Program-made: the position numbers and the translations under genes | Notes under the pieces: model-generated | Told to the model about the DNA's origin: nothing | Seen by the model: only the letters and a program-made list of their open reading frames with translations | Database searches by the model: none | Shown here: in pieces, positions 9,746 through 20,419 of the stretch | How positions within the stretch are numbered: position 1 is the stretch's first letter | How the letters are laid out: every line of letters starts with the position of its first letter | DNA from: an uncultured Lachnospiraceae bacterium | Lineage (GTDB): Bacteria > Bacillota > Clostridia > Lachnospirales > Lachnospiraceae | Reading direction: 5' to 3' | Assembly (NCBI GenBank): GCA_946541955.1 | Contig: CAMNJZ010000007.1 | Span: 1 to 48,850, forward strand | Length of the DNA: 48,850 bases

Positions 9746-10540
9746 ATGAGAATCAGACCCTGCATTGATATTCATAACGGAAGCGTCAAGCAGATCGTAG
9801 GCAGCACCTTGAAGGATCAGGGTGCTGCTGTGTCTGTAAACTTTGTGGCAGACAGAGACGCTTCCTATTTTGCTTCCCTCTACAAAGAGAAGGGGCTTGG
9901 GGGAGGCCATATCATCCTCCTCAACAGCCGGCAGGAAAAGGAGGCCTATGCGGCGGACGTAAGGCAGGCCAGAGGGGCCCTTGCGGCCTTCCCCGGCGGC
10001 ATGCAGGTGGGCGGCGGCATCTCGCCCGAAACGGCAGAAGCCTGGCTCCTCTCCGGTGCCTCCCACGTGATCGTGACCTCCTACGTATTCCGGGAGGGAC
10101 AGCTCCATATGGGGCGCCTGGACGAGATGGTGCGGGCAGCGGGAAAAGACCGCCTGGTCCTGGACCTGTCCTGCAGAAGGTGCCCTGACGGGACCTACCG
10201 GGTTGTCACAGACCGCTGGCAGAAGTTCACGGACTTTGTCATCAGTCCGGAGAATCTCTCTGCCCTGTCCTCCTCCTGCGCGGAGTTTCTGATCCATGCG
10301 GCGGATGTGGAAGGGAAGCGGGGCGGCGTGGAAGGCCCCCTGATCGGGCTCCTGGGAAGCTGGCAGAAGGAGAGCGGCTTTCCAGTCACCTACGCAGGCG
10401 GCGTCCATGATCTGGAAGACCTGAGAGCCATCCGAAAGGCCTCGGACGGGTATCTGGACGTTACCGTGGGGAGCGCTTTGGACCTCTTTGGAGGAAGCCT
10501 TTCCCTGGACCAGCTGACAGCGGCCTGCGATCCTGACTAA
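9746..10540 (+). CDS. hisA: Phosphoribosylformimino-5-aminoimidazole carboxamide ribotide isomerase, eukaryotic (HIS6) type
   Basis: CIDIHNGSVKQIVGSTL, MQVGGGISPETAEAWLLSGASHVIVTSYVF, KDRLVLDLSCRRCPDGTYRVVTDRWQKFTD, EFLIHAADVEGKRGGVEGPLI, VTVGSALDLFGG. Confidence 0.88.
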   Translation: MRIRPCIDIHNGSVKQIVGSTLKDQGAAVSVNFVADRDASYFASLYKEKGLGGGHIILLNSRQEKEAYAADVRQARGALAAFPGGMQVGGGISPETAEAWLLSGASHVIVTSYVFREGQLHMGRLDEMVRAAGKDRLVLDLSCRRCPDGTYRVVTDRWQKFTDFVISPENLSALSSSCAEFLIHAADVEGKRGGVEGPLIGLLGSWQKESGFPVTYAGGVHDLEDLRAIRKASDGYLDVTVGSALDLFGGSLSLDQLTAACDPD

Positions 10541-10556
10541 GGATAGAAATAAGACA

Positions 10557-10602
10557 TTAAAAAAGCATCAGACGCCTGTGCAGCGCTGATGCTTTTTTTA
10601 CC
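10557..10602. terminator. Bidirectional Rho-independent terminator (hisA / csp convergent)
   Basis: AAAAAAGCATCAG-(acgcctgtgcagcg)-CTGATGCTTTTTT with A- and T-tracts on either side. Confidence 0.85.
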
Positions 10603-10663
10603 CTTTTTTGAAATTGTCGTTTGAAGCAGGCTCATCCCTGCAGTCTGCCAGTCTGGTCTTCGA

Positions 10664-10864
10664 TCAGAGCTTGGTCACGTTGACTGCCTGCGGTCCCTTT
10701 TCGCCCTGAATGACATCATATTCCACTTCCTGGCCTTCATCGAGGGTCTTGAAGCCCTCCATGTTCAGTCCGCTGTAGTGCACGAATACATCGCCGCCCT
10801 GATCATCGGAAATGAAACCATAGCCCTTCTGGTTGTTGAACCATTTGACTTTGCCCTTGTTCAT
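10664..10864 (-). CDS. Cold-shock protein (CspA family)
   Basis: 66 aa [73 protein letters not shown] upstream of the ATG at 10864. The longer ORF-track start is not supported. Confidence 0.96.
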   Translation of the reverse strand: MNKGKVKWFNNQKGYGFISDDQGGDVFVHYSGLNMEGFKTLDEGQEVEYDVIQGEKGPQAVNVTKL

Positions 10865-11132
10865 AGTTACTACCTCCATAATACATGTAATGCACATTTT
10901 TGTGTTGACAAAATGACAAACACAGCATGAGTAAAATAACATAAATTTGACAGAAAGTAAAGTATTTGCCCATGAAATCGTTCTCAAAATCCTGGAATTA
11001 GTTGTTTTCGAACATAACATATCCACTATCTCCGGAAGGGAAGTAACATATCGCTTGCGACACAGACTTTACAGTGTTAAACTATTATATAGTAAAGCGG
11101 TAAATTGAGACCGTCATACAGGGAGGGTATCC

Positions 11133-11459
11133 ATGAACAAAAAAATCAGGACCGACGCAGTCAGGCATCTATTTGAGGCGATTCTTACATTGGAAACAGA
11201 GGAGGAATGCTTTTCCTTTTTTGAAGATCTCTGTACCGTCAATGAGCTGCTTTCCATTTCTCAGAGGTTCGAGGTGGCGACCATGCTCAGAAACCGCGAT
11301 ACCTATCTGAAGATCGCCGAAAAGACCGGAGCGTCCACTGCAACGATCAGCCGGGTCAACAGGTCCCTCAATTACGGGGACGACGGCTATGAGCTGGTCT
11401 TTGCCAGGATGAAATCCATGCAGGAGACGCTGGAAAAGGACCAGGAGGAAGACCAGTAA
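11133..11459 (+). CDS. YerC/YecD family TrpR-related protein
   Basis: FFEDLCTVNELLSISQRFEVATMLRNRDTYLKIAEKTGASTATISRVNRSLNYGDDGY, the TrpR-like HTH of this family. Confidence 0.9.
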   Translation: MNKKIRTDAVRHLFEAILTLETEEECFSFFEDLCTVNELLSISQRFEVATMLRNRDTYLKIAEKTGASTATISRVNRSLNYGDDGYELVFARMKSMQETLEKDQEEDQ

Positions 11460-11493
11460 GGCACGCCTTCCGGGTCCCAATACGCTGCAGCCC

Positions 11494-11528
11494 ATGGGAA
11501 GAACTGCGCAGGCAGTTCTTCCTTTTTT
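11494..11528 (+). terminator. Rho-independent terminator
   Basis: GGAAGAACTGC-GCA-GGCAGTTCTTCC followed by TTTTTT. Confidence 0.85.
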
Positions 11529-11653
11529 CTGCTTTTTTCTTTTTTCTGCCAGGTGCCTCTTATGTTTCTTCTGCTGCCTTTCTGCCCTGAGACCGGCCGC
11601 CATGGGGCCCCAAGCAGTCCCCGATCTGTCTGTACTAAAAAGCAGAAAAAAAC

Positions 11654-11682
11654 TTGCAATGCACCGTCTGCGGTGTTAATAT
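11654..11682 (+). promoter_or_regulatory. Predicted sigma-A promoter for ACT protein-hom-lysC, with palindrome in the spacer
   Basis: TTGCAA - 17 nt - TAATAT; spacer holds CACCG-tctg-CGGTG. Confidence 0.65.
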
Positions 11683-11722
11683 ATCTTTCGTCAACGCACA
11701 AATGTCCGCAAGGTAAAGACAA

Positions 11723-12169
11723 ATGACAGACAGCTCGAATGAATTTTACATAGTCCGGAAGAAGGCCGTGCCTGAGATCCTCCGGAAGGTGGTAGAAGTG
11801 AATAAGATCCTTGCTTCGGGCAGGGCCAGAACGGTCAATGAAGCGGTGGACCAGGTCGGGATCAGCAGGAGTTCCTACTATAAGTTCAAGGACGATATCG
11901 TGGAATTCCATGATTCTCTGGCAGGCACGACGGTCACGCTCTTTTGCGAGATCAATGATGAAACGGGTCTGCTCTCCGAGGTGCTCAAGGTGTTTGCAGA
12001 CTGCAGGGCCAATATCCTGACCATTCATCAGAGTATCCCCCTCAACGGAGTCGCCGGCATTACGGTCTCCATCCAGATCTCCCAGTCTACAGACCGGGTG
12101 GAAGTGATCATTGAGAGGCTCTCTGAGATCGAGGGCGTGAAGAAGGTAAGAATAACAGGCCGCGCCTAG
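11723..12169 (+). CDS. ACT domain-containing protein (UPF0735/PheB-like)
   Basis: HTH-like ARTVNEAVDQVGISRSSYYKFKDDI followed by ACT domain LFCEINDETGLLSEVLKVFADCRANILTIHQSIPLNGVAGITVSIQI. Confidence 0.88.
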   Translation: MTDSSNEFYIVRKKAVPEILRKVVEVNKILASGRARTVNEAVDQVGISRSSYYKFKDDIVEFHDSLAGTTVTLFCEINDETGLLSEVLKVFADCRANILTIHQSIPLNGVAGITVSIQISQSTDRVEVIIERLSEIEGVKKVRITGRA

Positions 12170-12201
12170 GCGCAGCCTGATGACAGAAAGGAAGTAAAAC
12201 T

Positions 12202-13422
12202 ATGATACAGATCGCAGTGCTCGGATTCGGTACCGTCGGCAGCGGCGTTGTAGAGCTGATCGACAAAAACCAGGACGTGATCCGGTCCAGATTTCCCGAA
12301 GGCATTCATGTGAAGTATATCCTTGATATCCGTGAATTCCCGGACAGTCCCTATGCGGACAGGATCGTACACGACATGAAGGTCATCCTGGAGGATCCCG
12401 AGATCGCCATCGTCTGCGAGACCATGGGCGGCAAGGAACCGGCCTACAGCTTCAGCAGGGCGGCCCTGGAGAAGGGCAAGAGCGTCTGTACCTCCAACAA
12501 GGAGCTGGTGGCGGCCTATGGCCCCGCTCTGATCCAGACGGCGGCAGACCACAACTGCTCCTATATGTTTGAAGCCAGCGTGGGCGGCGGCATCCCCGTG
12601 ATCCGGCCCCTGCTTTCCGCCCTGACCCAGGAAAAGATCACATCCATTCTGGGCATCCTGAACGGCACCACCAACTATATCATGACCCGGATGGAAAACG
12701 AGGGCATGAGCTTTGAGGACGTGCTGAAGATCGCCCAGGAGAAGGGCTATGCGGAGCGCAATCCCGAAGCCGATGTGGAAGGCCACGACGCCTGCCGCAA
12801 GATCGCCATTTTGTCCTCCCTGGTCACCGGCAAAACGGTCCGCTATGAGGACATTCCCTGCGAGGGCATCAGCAAAATCACCACCGAGGATATGAAGTAC
12901 GCCCGCGCCATGCATATGGCGGTCAGGCTCCTTGGCATGAGCAGGCAGACCGAGAACGGCGCCGTCTATGTCCGGACCGCTCCCTTCCTGGTCCCCGAGG
13001 AGCACCCCCTTCACAATGTATCCGGCGTTTTCAACGCGGTCTTCGTCCATGGCAACATGGTCGACAATCTGATGTTCTACGGCCGGGGCGCCGGAAAGCT
13101 GCCCACAGCCAGCGCCGTAACGGCAGACGTGCTGGAATGCGCAAGAAATATCGGAAGGCACGTACCGGTCAAGTGGAGCGATGAGGTCCTGCAGCTCTCC
13201 GATCCTAAGAGCGAGAGCAGGCAGTTCTTTGTCCGTGTCGACGCCGCCGAGAAGGACCTGGCCCTTTCCCTCTTTAAGGCAGCCCAGGAGGTCCGGGCCG
13301 AAGGCCTCGAGGGCGAGTTCGCCTTTGTTACCGAGGAACAGACAGAAGCGGAATTCGAAAGAAAGGCCGCCAGCCTTTCCACTCTTAAAAACAGGATCCG
13401 TCTGCTGGATCTTGAAAAATAA
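12202..13422 (+). CDS. hom: Homoserine dehydrogenase
   Basis: IQIAVLGFGTVGSGVVELI, SNKELVAAYG, EASVGGGIPVIRPLL, GILNGTTNYIMTRM, C-terminal ACT-like region. Confidence 0.96.
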   Translation: MIQIAVLGFGTVGSGVVELIDKNQDVIRSRFPEGIHVKYILDIREFPDSPYADRIVHDMKVILEDPEIAIVCETMGGKEPAYSFSRAALEKGKSVCTSNKELVAAYGPALIQTAADHNCSYMFEASVGGGIPVIRPLLSALTQEKITSILGILNGTTNYIMTRMENEGMSFEDVLKIAQEKGYAERNPEADVEGHDACRKIAILSSLVTGKTVRYEDIPCEGISKITTEDMKYARAMHMAVRLLGMSRQTENGAVYVRTAPFLVPEEHPLHNVSGVFNAVFVHGNMVDNLMFYGRGAGKLPTASAVTADVLECARNIGRHVPVKWSDEVLQLSDPKSESRQFFVRVDAAEKDLALSLFKAAQEVRAEGLEGEFAFVTEEQTEAEFERKAASLSTLKNRIRLLDLEK

Positions 13423-13447
13423 TCAGTCATTACGAGGTTAGGAAATT

Positions 13448-14770
13448 TTGAAAAAGGTAGTTAAATTCGGCGGCAGCTCTCTGGCTGACGCCGTGCAGTT
13501 CAAAAAAGTAGGAGACATCATCAGAGCCGACGCATCCCGCGTCTACGTCGTTCCCTCAGCCCCCGGCAAGCGCTTTAAAAAGGACATCAAGGTCACAGAC
13601 CTCCTTTACAGGATGTTCCACCAGGCCGAGGAGGGAAGCGACTTTTCCCAGACCCTGGACGAGATCAAGGGCAGATACAACGAAATCATTGCCGGTCTGG
13701 AGCTGGAGGACTTCTCTCTGGATGCGGAATTCGATCTGATCGAAAAGACCATGCAGGAAGCCCCCACCGCAGACTATGCGGCTTCCAGGGGCGAGTACCT
13801 GAACGGCAGGATCATGGCCAGATACCTGGGCTATGAGTTCATCGACGCAGCAGAGGTCATCTTCTTTGACGAGCAGGGGGCCCTCCTTGCGGAAAAGACC
13901 AAGCAGGTCATGCGCGAGCGCCTGGAGCATACCCCCAAGGCGGTCATTCCCGGCTTCTACGGCCAGGGCGCAGACGGCAGGGTCAAGACCTTCTCCCGGG
14001 GCGGATCCGATATCACAGGCTCCATCGTGGCAGGCGCCTGCAAGGCCGACGTCTATGAAAACTGGACCGACGTTTCCGGCTTTATGGTGGCCGATCCCCG
14101 CATCATCAACAATCCTGTCCGGATCGAGACCATTACCTACAGAGAGCTGAGGGAGCTGTCCTATATGGGTGCCTCCGTTCTCCACGAGGACGCCATCTTC
14201 CCGGTCCGGAGCGAGGGCATTCCCATCAACATCCGCAATACCAACGAGCCCGAGGCGGACGGCACCTGGATCGTGGAAAGCACCTGCCAGAAATCCGGCT
14301 ATGTCATCACCGGCATCGCAGGCAAGAAGGGCTTCTGCACCGTTCTGATCAACAAGGCCATGATGAACTCCGAGGTGGGCTTTGGCCGCAAGGTCCTCCA
14401 GGCCTTCGAGGACAGCGGGATCTCCTTCGAGCACATGCCCTCCGGCATCGATACCATGACCATAGTGGTCCATGAGGATGAGTTCATCCACAAGGAGCAG
14501 CGGGTCGTTTCCGCCATCCACAGATATGCAAGTCCCGATTCCATCGAGATCGAATCCGATCTGGCCCTGATCGCCGTCGTGGGCAGGGGGATGAAATCCA
14601 TGCGGGGCACAGCCGGCCGGATCTTCTCCGCCCTGGCCCACGCCCATGTCAACGTCCGTATGATCGACCAGGGGTCTTCCGAGCTCAACATCATCATCGG
14701 CGTGGAAAACCATGATTTCGAGGCTGCCGTCAAGGCCATCTACGATATGTTCGTCCTGACCCAGCTCTAA
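13448..14770 (+). CDS. lysC: Aspartate kinase (TTG start)
   Basis: MKKVVKFGGSSLADAVQFKKV, TFSRGGSDITGSIVAGACKADVYENWTDVSGFMVADPRI, two C-terminal ACT repeats (GRGMKSMRGTAGRIFSALAHAHVNVRMIDQGSSELNIIIGV). Confidence 0.95.
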   Translation: MKKVVKFGGSSLADAVQFKKVGDIIRADASRVYVVPSAPGKRFKKDIKVTDLLYRMFHQAEEGSDFSQTLDEIKGRYNEIIAGLELEDFSLDAEFDLIEKTMQEAPTADYAASRGEYLNGRIMARYLGYEFIDAAEVIFFDEQGALLAEKTKQVMRERLEHTPKAVIPGFYGQGADGRVKTFSRGGSDITGSIVAGACKADVYENWTDVSGFMVADPRIINNPVRIETITYRELRELSYMGASVLHEDAIFPVRSEGIPINIRNTNEPEADGTWIVESTCQKSGYVITGIAGKKGFCTVLINKAMMNSEVGFGRKVLQAFEDSGISFEHMPSGIDTMTIVVHEDEFIHKEQRVVSAIHRYASPDSIEIESDLALIAVVGRGMKSMRGTAGRIFSALAHAHVNVRMIDQGSSELNIIIGVENHDFEAAVKAIYDMFVLTQL

Positions 14771-14823
14771 AAATCTTTTGGCATTTTTTACAAAAATAAG
14801 CCCCTTTTGCAGGGAAATTTCTG

Positions 14824-14862
14824 ATGCAGGCGTCGAAAACGGCGCTTGCATTTGTTTTTGTT
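14824..14862 (+). terminator. Rho-independent terminator after lysC
   Basis: ATGCAGGCG-(tcgaaaacgg)-CGCTTGCAT (one G-U) followed by TTGTTTTTGTT. Confidence 0.7.
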
Positions 14863-14971
14863 CTGAGATACTATATTAAAAATATTCAGACAACAGCCGG
14901 GCGGGTCCCCAAAAAAAGCGAAGGGCTTTTTGCCTGTCTGGAAAACATGTACTTTACCGGAGGATAGAACA

Positions 14972-15484
14972 TTGGACACTGGTGTACTGGAAATTGTTGT
15001 AAATAAGAAGACTGACACGCTGCTGAAGATTATGAGGGTTCTCACGATCGTTCTTGCAGTGTGTTTTGTTATAGGCGGCTTTTTGATCGGCGCCATGATC
15101 GTGGGACTGATCCTGGGCGTGGCCTGCGGCATCGCCGCCTACTTTGTATGGCTGAACAACGTCGTGGATTATGAATATGTCTATGTGGAGAAGGAGCTGC
15201 GGATCGCCAAGATCCTGCAGAAGGAAAAGCGCAAGGAGCTGGTTTCCTATCCCCTGGACAAGATCGAGATCCTGGTACCCTCCAAATCCTGGCGTCTGGA
15301 TCCCTATAAGGGACGCCAGATGGAGACGGCCGATTATTCCTCCGGCTATGAAGACAGGATGGAATATCAGTACACCCTGATTACGGACAACAAGAAGATC
15401 CTTCTGGAGCTGGAGGGAGAGGATGCAGACAGGCTTCTGACCACCATCCGTACCTTTGCGCCCCGCAGCGTCTACAGAGACTGA
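14972..15484 (+). CDS. Hypothetical membrane protein (possibly DUF6106-type); likely TTG start
   Basis: Two N-terminal hydrophobic segments (LTIVLAVCFVIGGFLIGAMIVGLILGVACGIAAYFVW) then a soluble domain; GGAGGATAGAACA precedes TTG 14972, in frame with the 14930 ORF. Confidence 0.7.
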   Translation: MDTGVLEIVVNKKTDTLLKIMRVLTIVLAVCFVIGGFLIGAMIVGLILGVACGIAAYFVWLNNVVDYEYVYVEKELRIAKILQKEKRKELVSYPLDKIEILVPSKSWRLDPYKGRQMETADYSSGYEDRMEYQYTLITDNKKILLELEGEDADRLLTTIRTFAPRSVYRD

Positions 15485-15505
15485 TCAGGACAGGCAGCAG
15501 AAAAT

Positions 15506-15533
15506 GCCAGGTTTTACAGGCCGGGCTTTTTTA
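15506..15533 (+). terminator. Probable Rho-independent terminator
   Basis: GCCAGG-(ttttacagg)-CCGGGC (one mismatch) followed by TTTTTT. Confidence 0.5.
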
Positions 15534-15548
15534 TACAGATATAGGTAA

Positions 15549-17045
<1,497 letters not shown>

Positions 17046-17213
17046 TGCGGACTCCAAAAATATAAGAGTGACAACAGATGGGTTTGATGATAGAATGATT
17101 TGGACCATCTGAAGAAATCTGCCCGAAACAGCTTCAGGTCATCTGGGGCATTTCGGGCAGTTTTCAGATTATAAAAATAATGTCGGAAAAGACACCATAA
17201 GTGAGGAACTGAT

Positions 17214-18917
17214 ATGAGCGAGGAAATCAGAAGCGGCGCACCTGTGTCCGCAGAAGAAACAGCAAAGGAAAGCAGAAATTTCATTGAGAACGCCATCGAC
17301 AAGGATCTGGCGGAGGGCGTATACGACACGGTGCATACCCGTTTTCCTCCCGAGCCCAACGGATATCTGCACATCGGCCACGCCAAGAGCATTCTGCTCA
17401 ACTATGGTCTGGCAAAGCAGTACGGCGGCAAGTTCAATCTGCGTTTCGATGATACCAACCCCACCAAGGAAAAATCTGAGTTCGTCGAATCCATCAAGAA
17501 GGATGTCCAGTGGCTGGGCGCCGACTACGAAGACCGTCTTTTCTTTGCCTCCGACTACTTTGAGGAAATGTACGAGGTGGCCGTCAGGCTGATCAGGAAG
17601 GGCAAGGCCTATGTGTCCGCCTTAAAGGCAGAGCAGATGCGCGAATACCGGGGCACCCTGACCGAGCCCGGCATCAACGATCCCGACAGGGACAGAAGCA
17701 TCGAGGAGAACCTGGATCTTTTTGAGCGCATGAGAAAGGGCGAATTCGCAGACGGCGAGCTGACCCTGCGCGCCAAGATCGACATGGCTTCCTCCAACAT
17801 CAATATGCGGGATCCCATTCTCTACCGCGTGGCCCATATGACCCACCAGAATACCGGCGACAAGTGGTGCATCTATCCCATGTATGACTTCGCCCATCCC
17901 ATCGAGGACGCCATCGAGGGCATTACCCACTCCATCTGCACCCTGGAATTCGAGGACCACAGACCCCTCTATGACTGGGTCGTAAGAGAGGCCGAGTATC
18001 CCCATCCGCCCAGACAGATCGAGTTTGCCAAGATGTATGTGACCAACCAGGTGACCGGCAAGCGCTATATCAAGAAGCTGGTGGAGGAAGGCATCGTGGA
18101 CGGCTGGGATGATCCCCGTCTGGTCTCCATTTCCGGTCTCAGAAGGAGAGGCTTCACGCCGGAATCCATCCGCAAGTTCGTGGATCTGTGCGGCGTTTCC
18201 AAGGCCAACTCCTCTGTGGATTACGCCATGCTGGAGTACTGCATCCGGGACGATCTGAAGATCGGCTGCAAGCGTATGCTGGCCGTGCTCGATCCGGTCA
18301 AGGTCGTGATCGACAACTATCCCGAGAACCAGGTGGAATATCTGGACGCAGAAAACAACCTGGAAAACGAGGCCCTGGGCAGACGCAAGATCCCCTTCGG
18401 CAGAGAGCTCTATATTGAGCGCAGCGACTTCATGGAGAATCCTCCCAAGAAGTATTACAGACTCTTCCCCGGTAATGAGGTCCGCCTCATGTACGGCTAT
18501 TTTGTAAAATGCGTCTCCTATGAGAAGGATGAGAACGGCAATGTGACCCTGATCCATGTGACCTATGATCCGGAGACCAGAAGCGGCAGCGGCTTCAGCG
18601 GCCGTAAGGTCAAGGGGACCATCCACTGGGTCTACGCCGGCGAAGCCGTGCCCGTTACCGTCCGTCTGTATGAGAACATCATTGATGAGGAAAAGGGCGT
18701 TTACAATGAAGACGGCTCTTTGAATCTCAATCCCCATTCTCTCCAGGTCTGCGACGCCCTGGCTGAGCCCGCCCTCAAGAATGCGGAGGTCTTCGAGCGC
18801 TTCCAGTTCGTCCGGAACGGATATTTCTGCGTGGACAGCAAGGATTCCAGACCCGGCGCCCCTGTCTTCAACAGGATCGTCGGACTCAAGAGCTCCTTCA
18901 AGCTTCCCAAGGCATAA
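17214..18917 (+). CDS. glnS: Glutaminyl-tRNA synthetase
   Basis: [75 protein letters not shown]. Confidence 0.97.
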   Translation: MSEEIRSGAPVSAEETAKESRNFIENAIDKDLAEGVYDTVHTRFPPEPNGYLHIGHAKSILLNYGLAKQYGGKFNLRFDDTNPTKEKSEFVESIKKDVQWLGADYEDRLFFASDYFEEMYEVAVRLIRKGKAYVSALKAEQMREYRGTLTEPGINDPDRDRSIEENLDLFERMRKGEFADGELTLRAKIDMASSNINMRDPILYRVAHMTHQNTGDKWCIYPMYDFAHPIEDAIEGITHSICTLEFEDHRPLYDWVVREAEYPHPPRQIEFAKMYVTNQVTGKRYIKKLVEEGIVDGWDDPRLVSISGLRRRGFTPESIRKFVDLCGVSKANSSVDYAMLEYCIRDDLKIGCKRMLAVLDPVKVVIDNYPENQVEYLDAENNLENEALGRRKIPFGRELYIERSDFMENPPKKYYRLFPGNEVRLMYGYFVKCVSYEKDENGNVTLIHVTYDPETRSGSGFSGRKVKGTIHWVYAGEAVPVTVRLYENIIDEEKGVYNEDGSLNLNPHSLQVCDALAEPALKNAEVFERFQFVRNGYFCVDSKDSRPGAPVFNRIVGLKSSFKLPKA

Positions 18918-18929
18918 AAAGTCAAAAGC

Positions 18930-18972
18930 AAAGACCGGCCCATGTGCAAAGCATGACGCCGGTCTTTTTTTA
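18930..18972. terminator. Terminator between convergent glnS and TetR gene
   Basis: AAAGACCGGC...GCCGGTCTTTTTTT inverted repeat with T-tract. Confidence 0.8.
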
Positions 18973-18994
18973 AAAAGCTTTTTTTAAAGGCCTT

Positions 18995-19588
18995 TTAGTT
19001 CCTTTTTTCCAGTGTATCAATAAAAGAGAGCAGGGTCTCCAGGTACTGTTCCTTAGAGGAACCGGATTTGAGAGCCCTCTGCATGATCCCGCTTTTGCTG
19101 TAGGCCAGCATCCGGCAAAGCCGGGCGGCGTCCTCTGCCAGAAGGCCCGCCGGGACGGCGGCCTGGTCATAGAGCTCCTGGTAAGCCTGGGCGACCTGGC
19201 CCCGGAGGGGCTTTAAAGCCTCCAGGACGGCCGGATCGCTCTCCAGCTCGGCCAGGGAGGCAAAGAGCAGCATGCAGGGGTAGGTCCTCAGGATCATGGC
19301 TTCCGCCTGGGCAAGGCGCCTCTGGAGTCTGTAGAAGTCCTTCTCCCGTCCTTTGAATTCATTTTTTAGGACCAGCAGGATATAACGGGTGCTGTAATCA
19401 TAGAGAAAGGTATAGGTGCCCAGCTTGCTCCCGAAATAGTGGAAGAGCAGGCCCTTGCTGATGCCGGCCCTGCCTGTGATCTCGTCGGTGCTGGCATGGC
19501 TGTATCCGTTTTCCGCAAAGACGGAAAGCGCCCCGTTGATGATGCGGTCCTGTTTGCTTTTGGTCAGATCAAAAAAACGTTCATTCAT
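18995..19588 (-). CDS. TetR/AcrR family transcriptional regulator
   Basis: KQDRIINGALSVFAENGYSHASTDEITGRAGISKGLLFHYFGSKLGTYTFLYDY. Confidence 0.93.
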   Translation of the reverse strand: MNERFFDLTKSKQDRIINGALSVFAENGYSHASTDEITGRAGISKGLLFHYFGSKLGTYTFLYDYSTRYILLVLKNEFKGREKDFYRLQRRLAQAEAMILRTYPCMLLFASLAELESDPAVLEALKPLRGQVAQAYQELYDQAAVPAGLLAEDAARLCRMLAYSKSGIMQRALKSGSSKEQYLETLLSFIDTLEKRN

Positions 19589-19596
19589 AATTCATA

Positions 19597-19625
19597 ACTA
19601 TAACACTGTCAAAAATACAATTCAA
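19597..19625 (-). promoter_or_regulatory. Predicted promoter of the minus-strand TetR gene
   Basis: On minus: TTGAAT - 17 nt - TATAGT, with -10 ending about 8 nt upstream of the ATG. Confidence 0.6.
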
Positions 19626-19814
19626 CTCGGGCGGATCAGACTTTCAGCAGACTATCAGGCTCTGGGGCAGGGAAAATTTAGCATGCTGTAAGGGACAGGT
19701 GGACTCTTTTTGGAAAATATAACTTTCAATTTCTGTCAAAGTAGAGTATTATTTTCTCTGAATAATCATTCGAATATTCGAGAACAGCCACTATAAAAAC
19801 CAGGAGGATAGAAT

Positions 19815-20381
19815 ATGGGCAAATTAGCAAAGATCTTATTCGGTGCCACGGTCGCAGGAATCGCTGCAGCCACTGCTTACTATGTCATGGAGGAAAAAGC
19901 CAAGGGCGAAGCAGCGGAGCCGGATGCGGAAGGCATGGCAGCGGAAGAGAAAAAGGAGACCATTAAGGAAGCGGCCACCAGGACCTATACCACGATCGTT
20001 TCCAGCACCAGCGAGGCTGTAAGCAAGGCCAAAGATGTTCTGGCTGATTCTGCTGAAAAGGTAAAGGATATCCTCAAGGATGCGGAAGAGGAGATCTCCG
20101 AAGCAGTCGAAGGCGTGGAAGATAAGATCCAGGAAACTGTCGAAGCAGCCGATGCTGCCCAGGCAGACCAGAAGCTGGAGGAAGCCGTGAATACCGCTGC
20201 TGACAAGGCAGAGGAAGCTGCTGCAGAGGTAAAGGAAGCCGTCTGCGACGCAGCAGAGAGTGTCTGTGATGCAGCCGAGAAGGCAGATCCCGCCGCCAGG
20301 GTCGAGGAAGCGGTAGCCGCCGCTGCCGACAAGGCCGACGCTGTTGCCGAAGAAGTGAAAGAAGCTGTTTCCGAAGAATAA
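19815..20381 (+). CDS. Membrane-anchored Ala/Glu/Lys-rich amphipathic helical protein (apolipoprotein/LEA-like composition), unknown function
   Basis: GGAGGATAGA SD; hydrophobic N-terminus then about 160 aa of A/E/K/D-rich repeats (EEAVNTAADKAEEAAAEVKEAVCDAAE / EEAVAAAADKADAVAEEVKEAVSEE). Confidence 0.8.
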   Translation: MGKLAKILFGATVAGIAAATAYYVMEEKAKGEAAEPDAEGMAAEEKKETIKEAATRTYTTIVSSTSEAVSKAKDVLADSAEKVKDILKDAEEEISEAVEGVEDKIQETVEAADAAQADQKLEEAVNTAADKAEEAAAEVKEAVCDAAESVCDAAEKADPAARVEEAVAAAADKADAVAEEVKEAVSEE

Positions 20382-20390
20382 AATTAGTTC

Positions 20391-20419
20391 TTGACGAGTG
20401 GGAACTCCCTTTATATTAT
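20391..20419 (+). promoter_or_regulatory. Predicted sigma-A promoter of the uracil permease gene
   Basis: TTGACG - 17 nt - TATTAT. Confidence 0.7.

Noticed and set aside
10865-11026. N-terminal extension of the cold-shock protein
   Set aside because: Csp family starts at MNKGKVKWF with an SD directly upstream; this region is more likely a 5' UTR.
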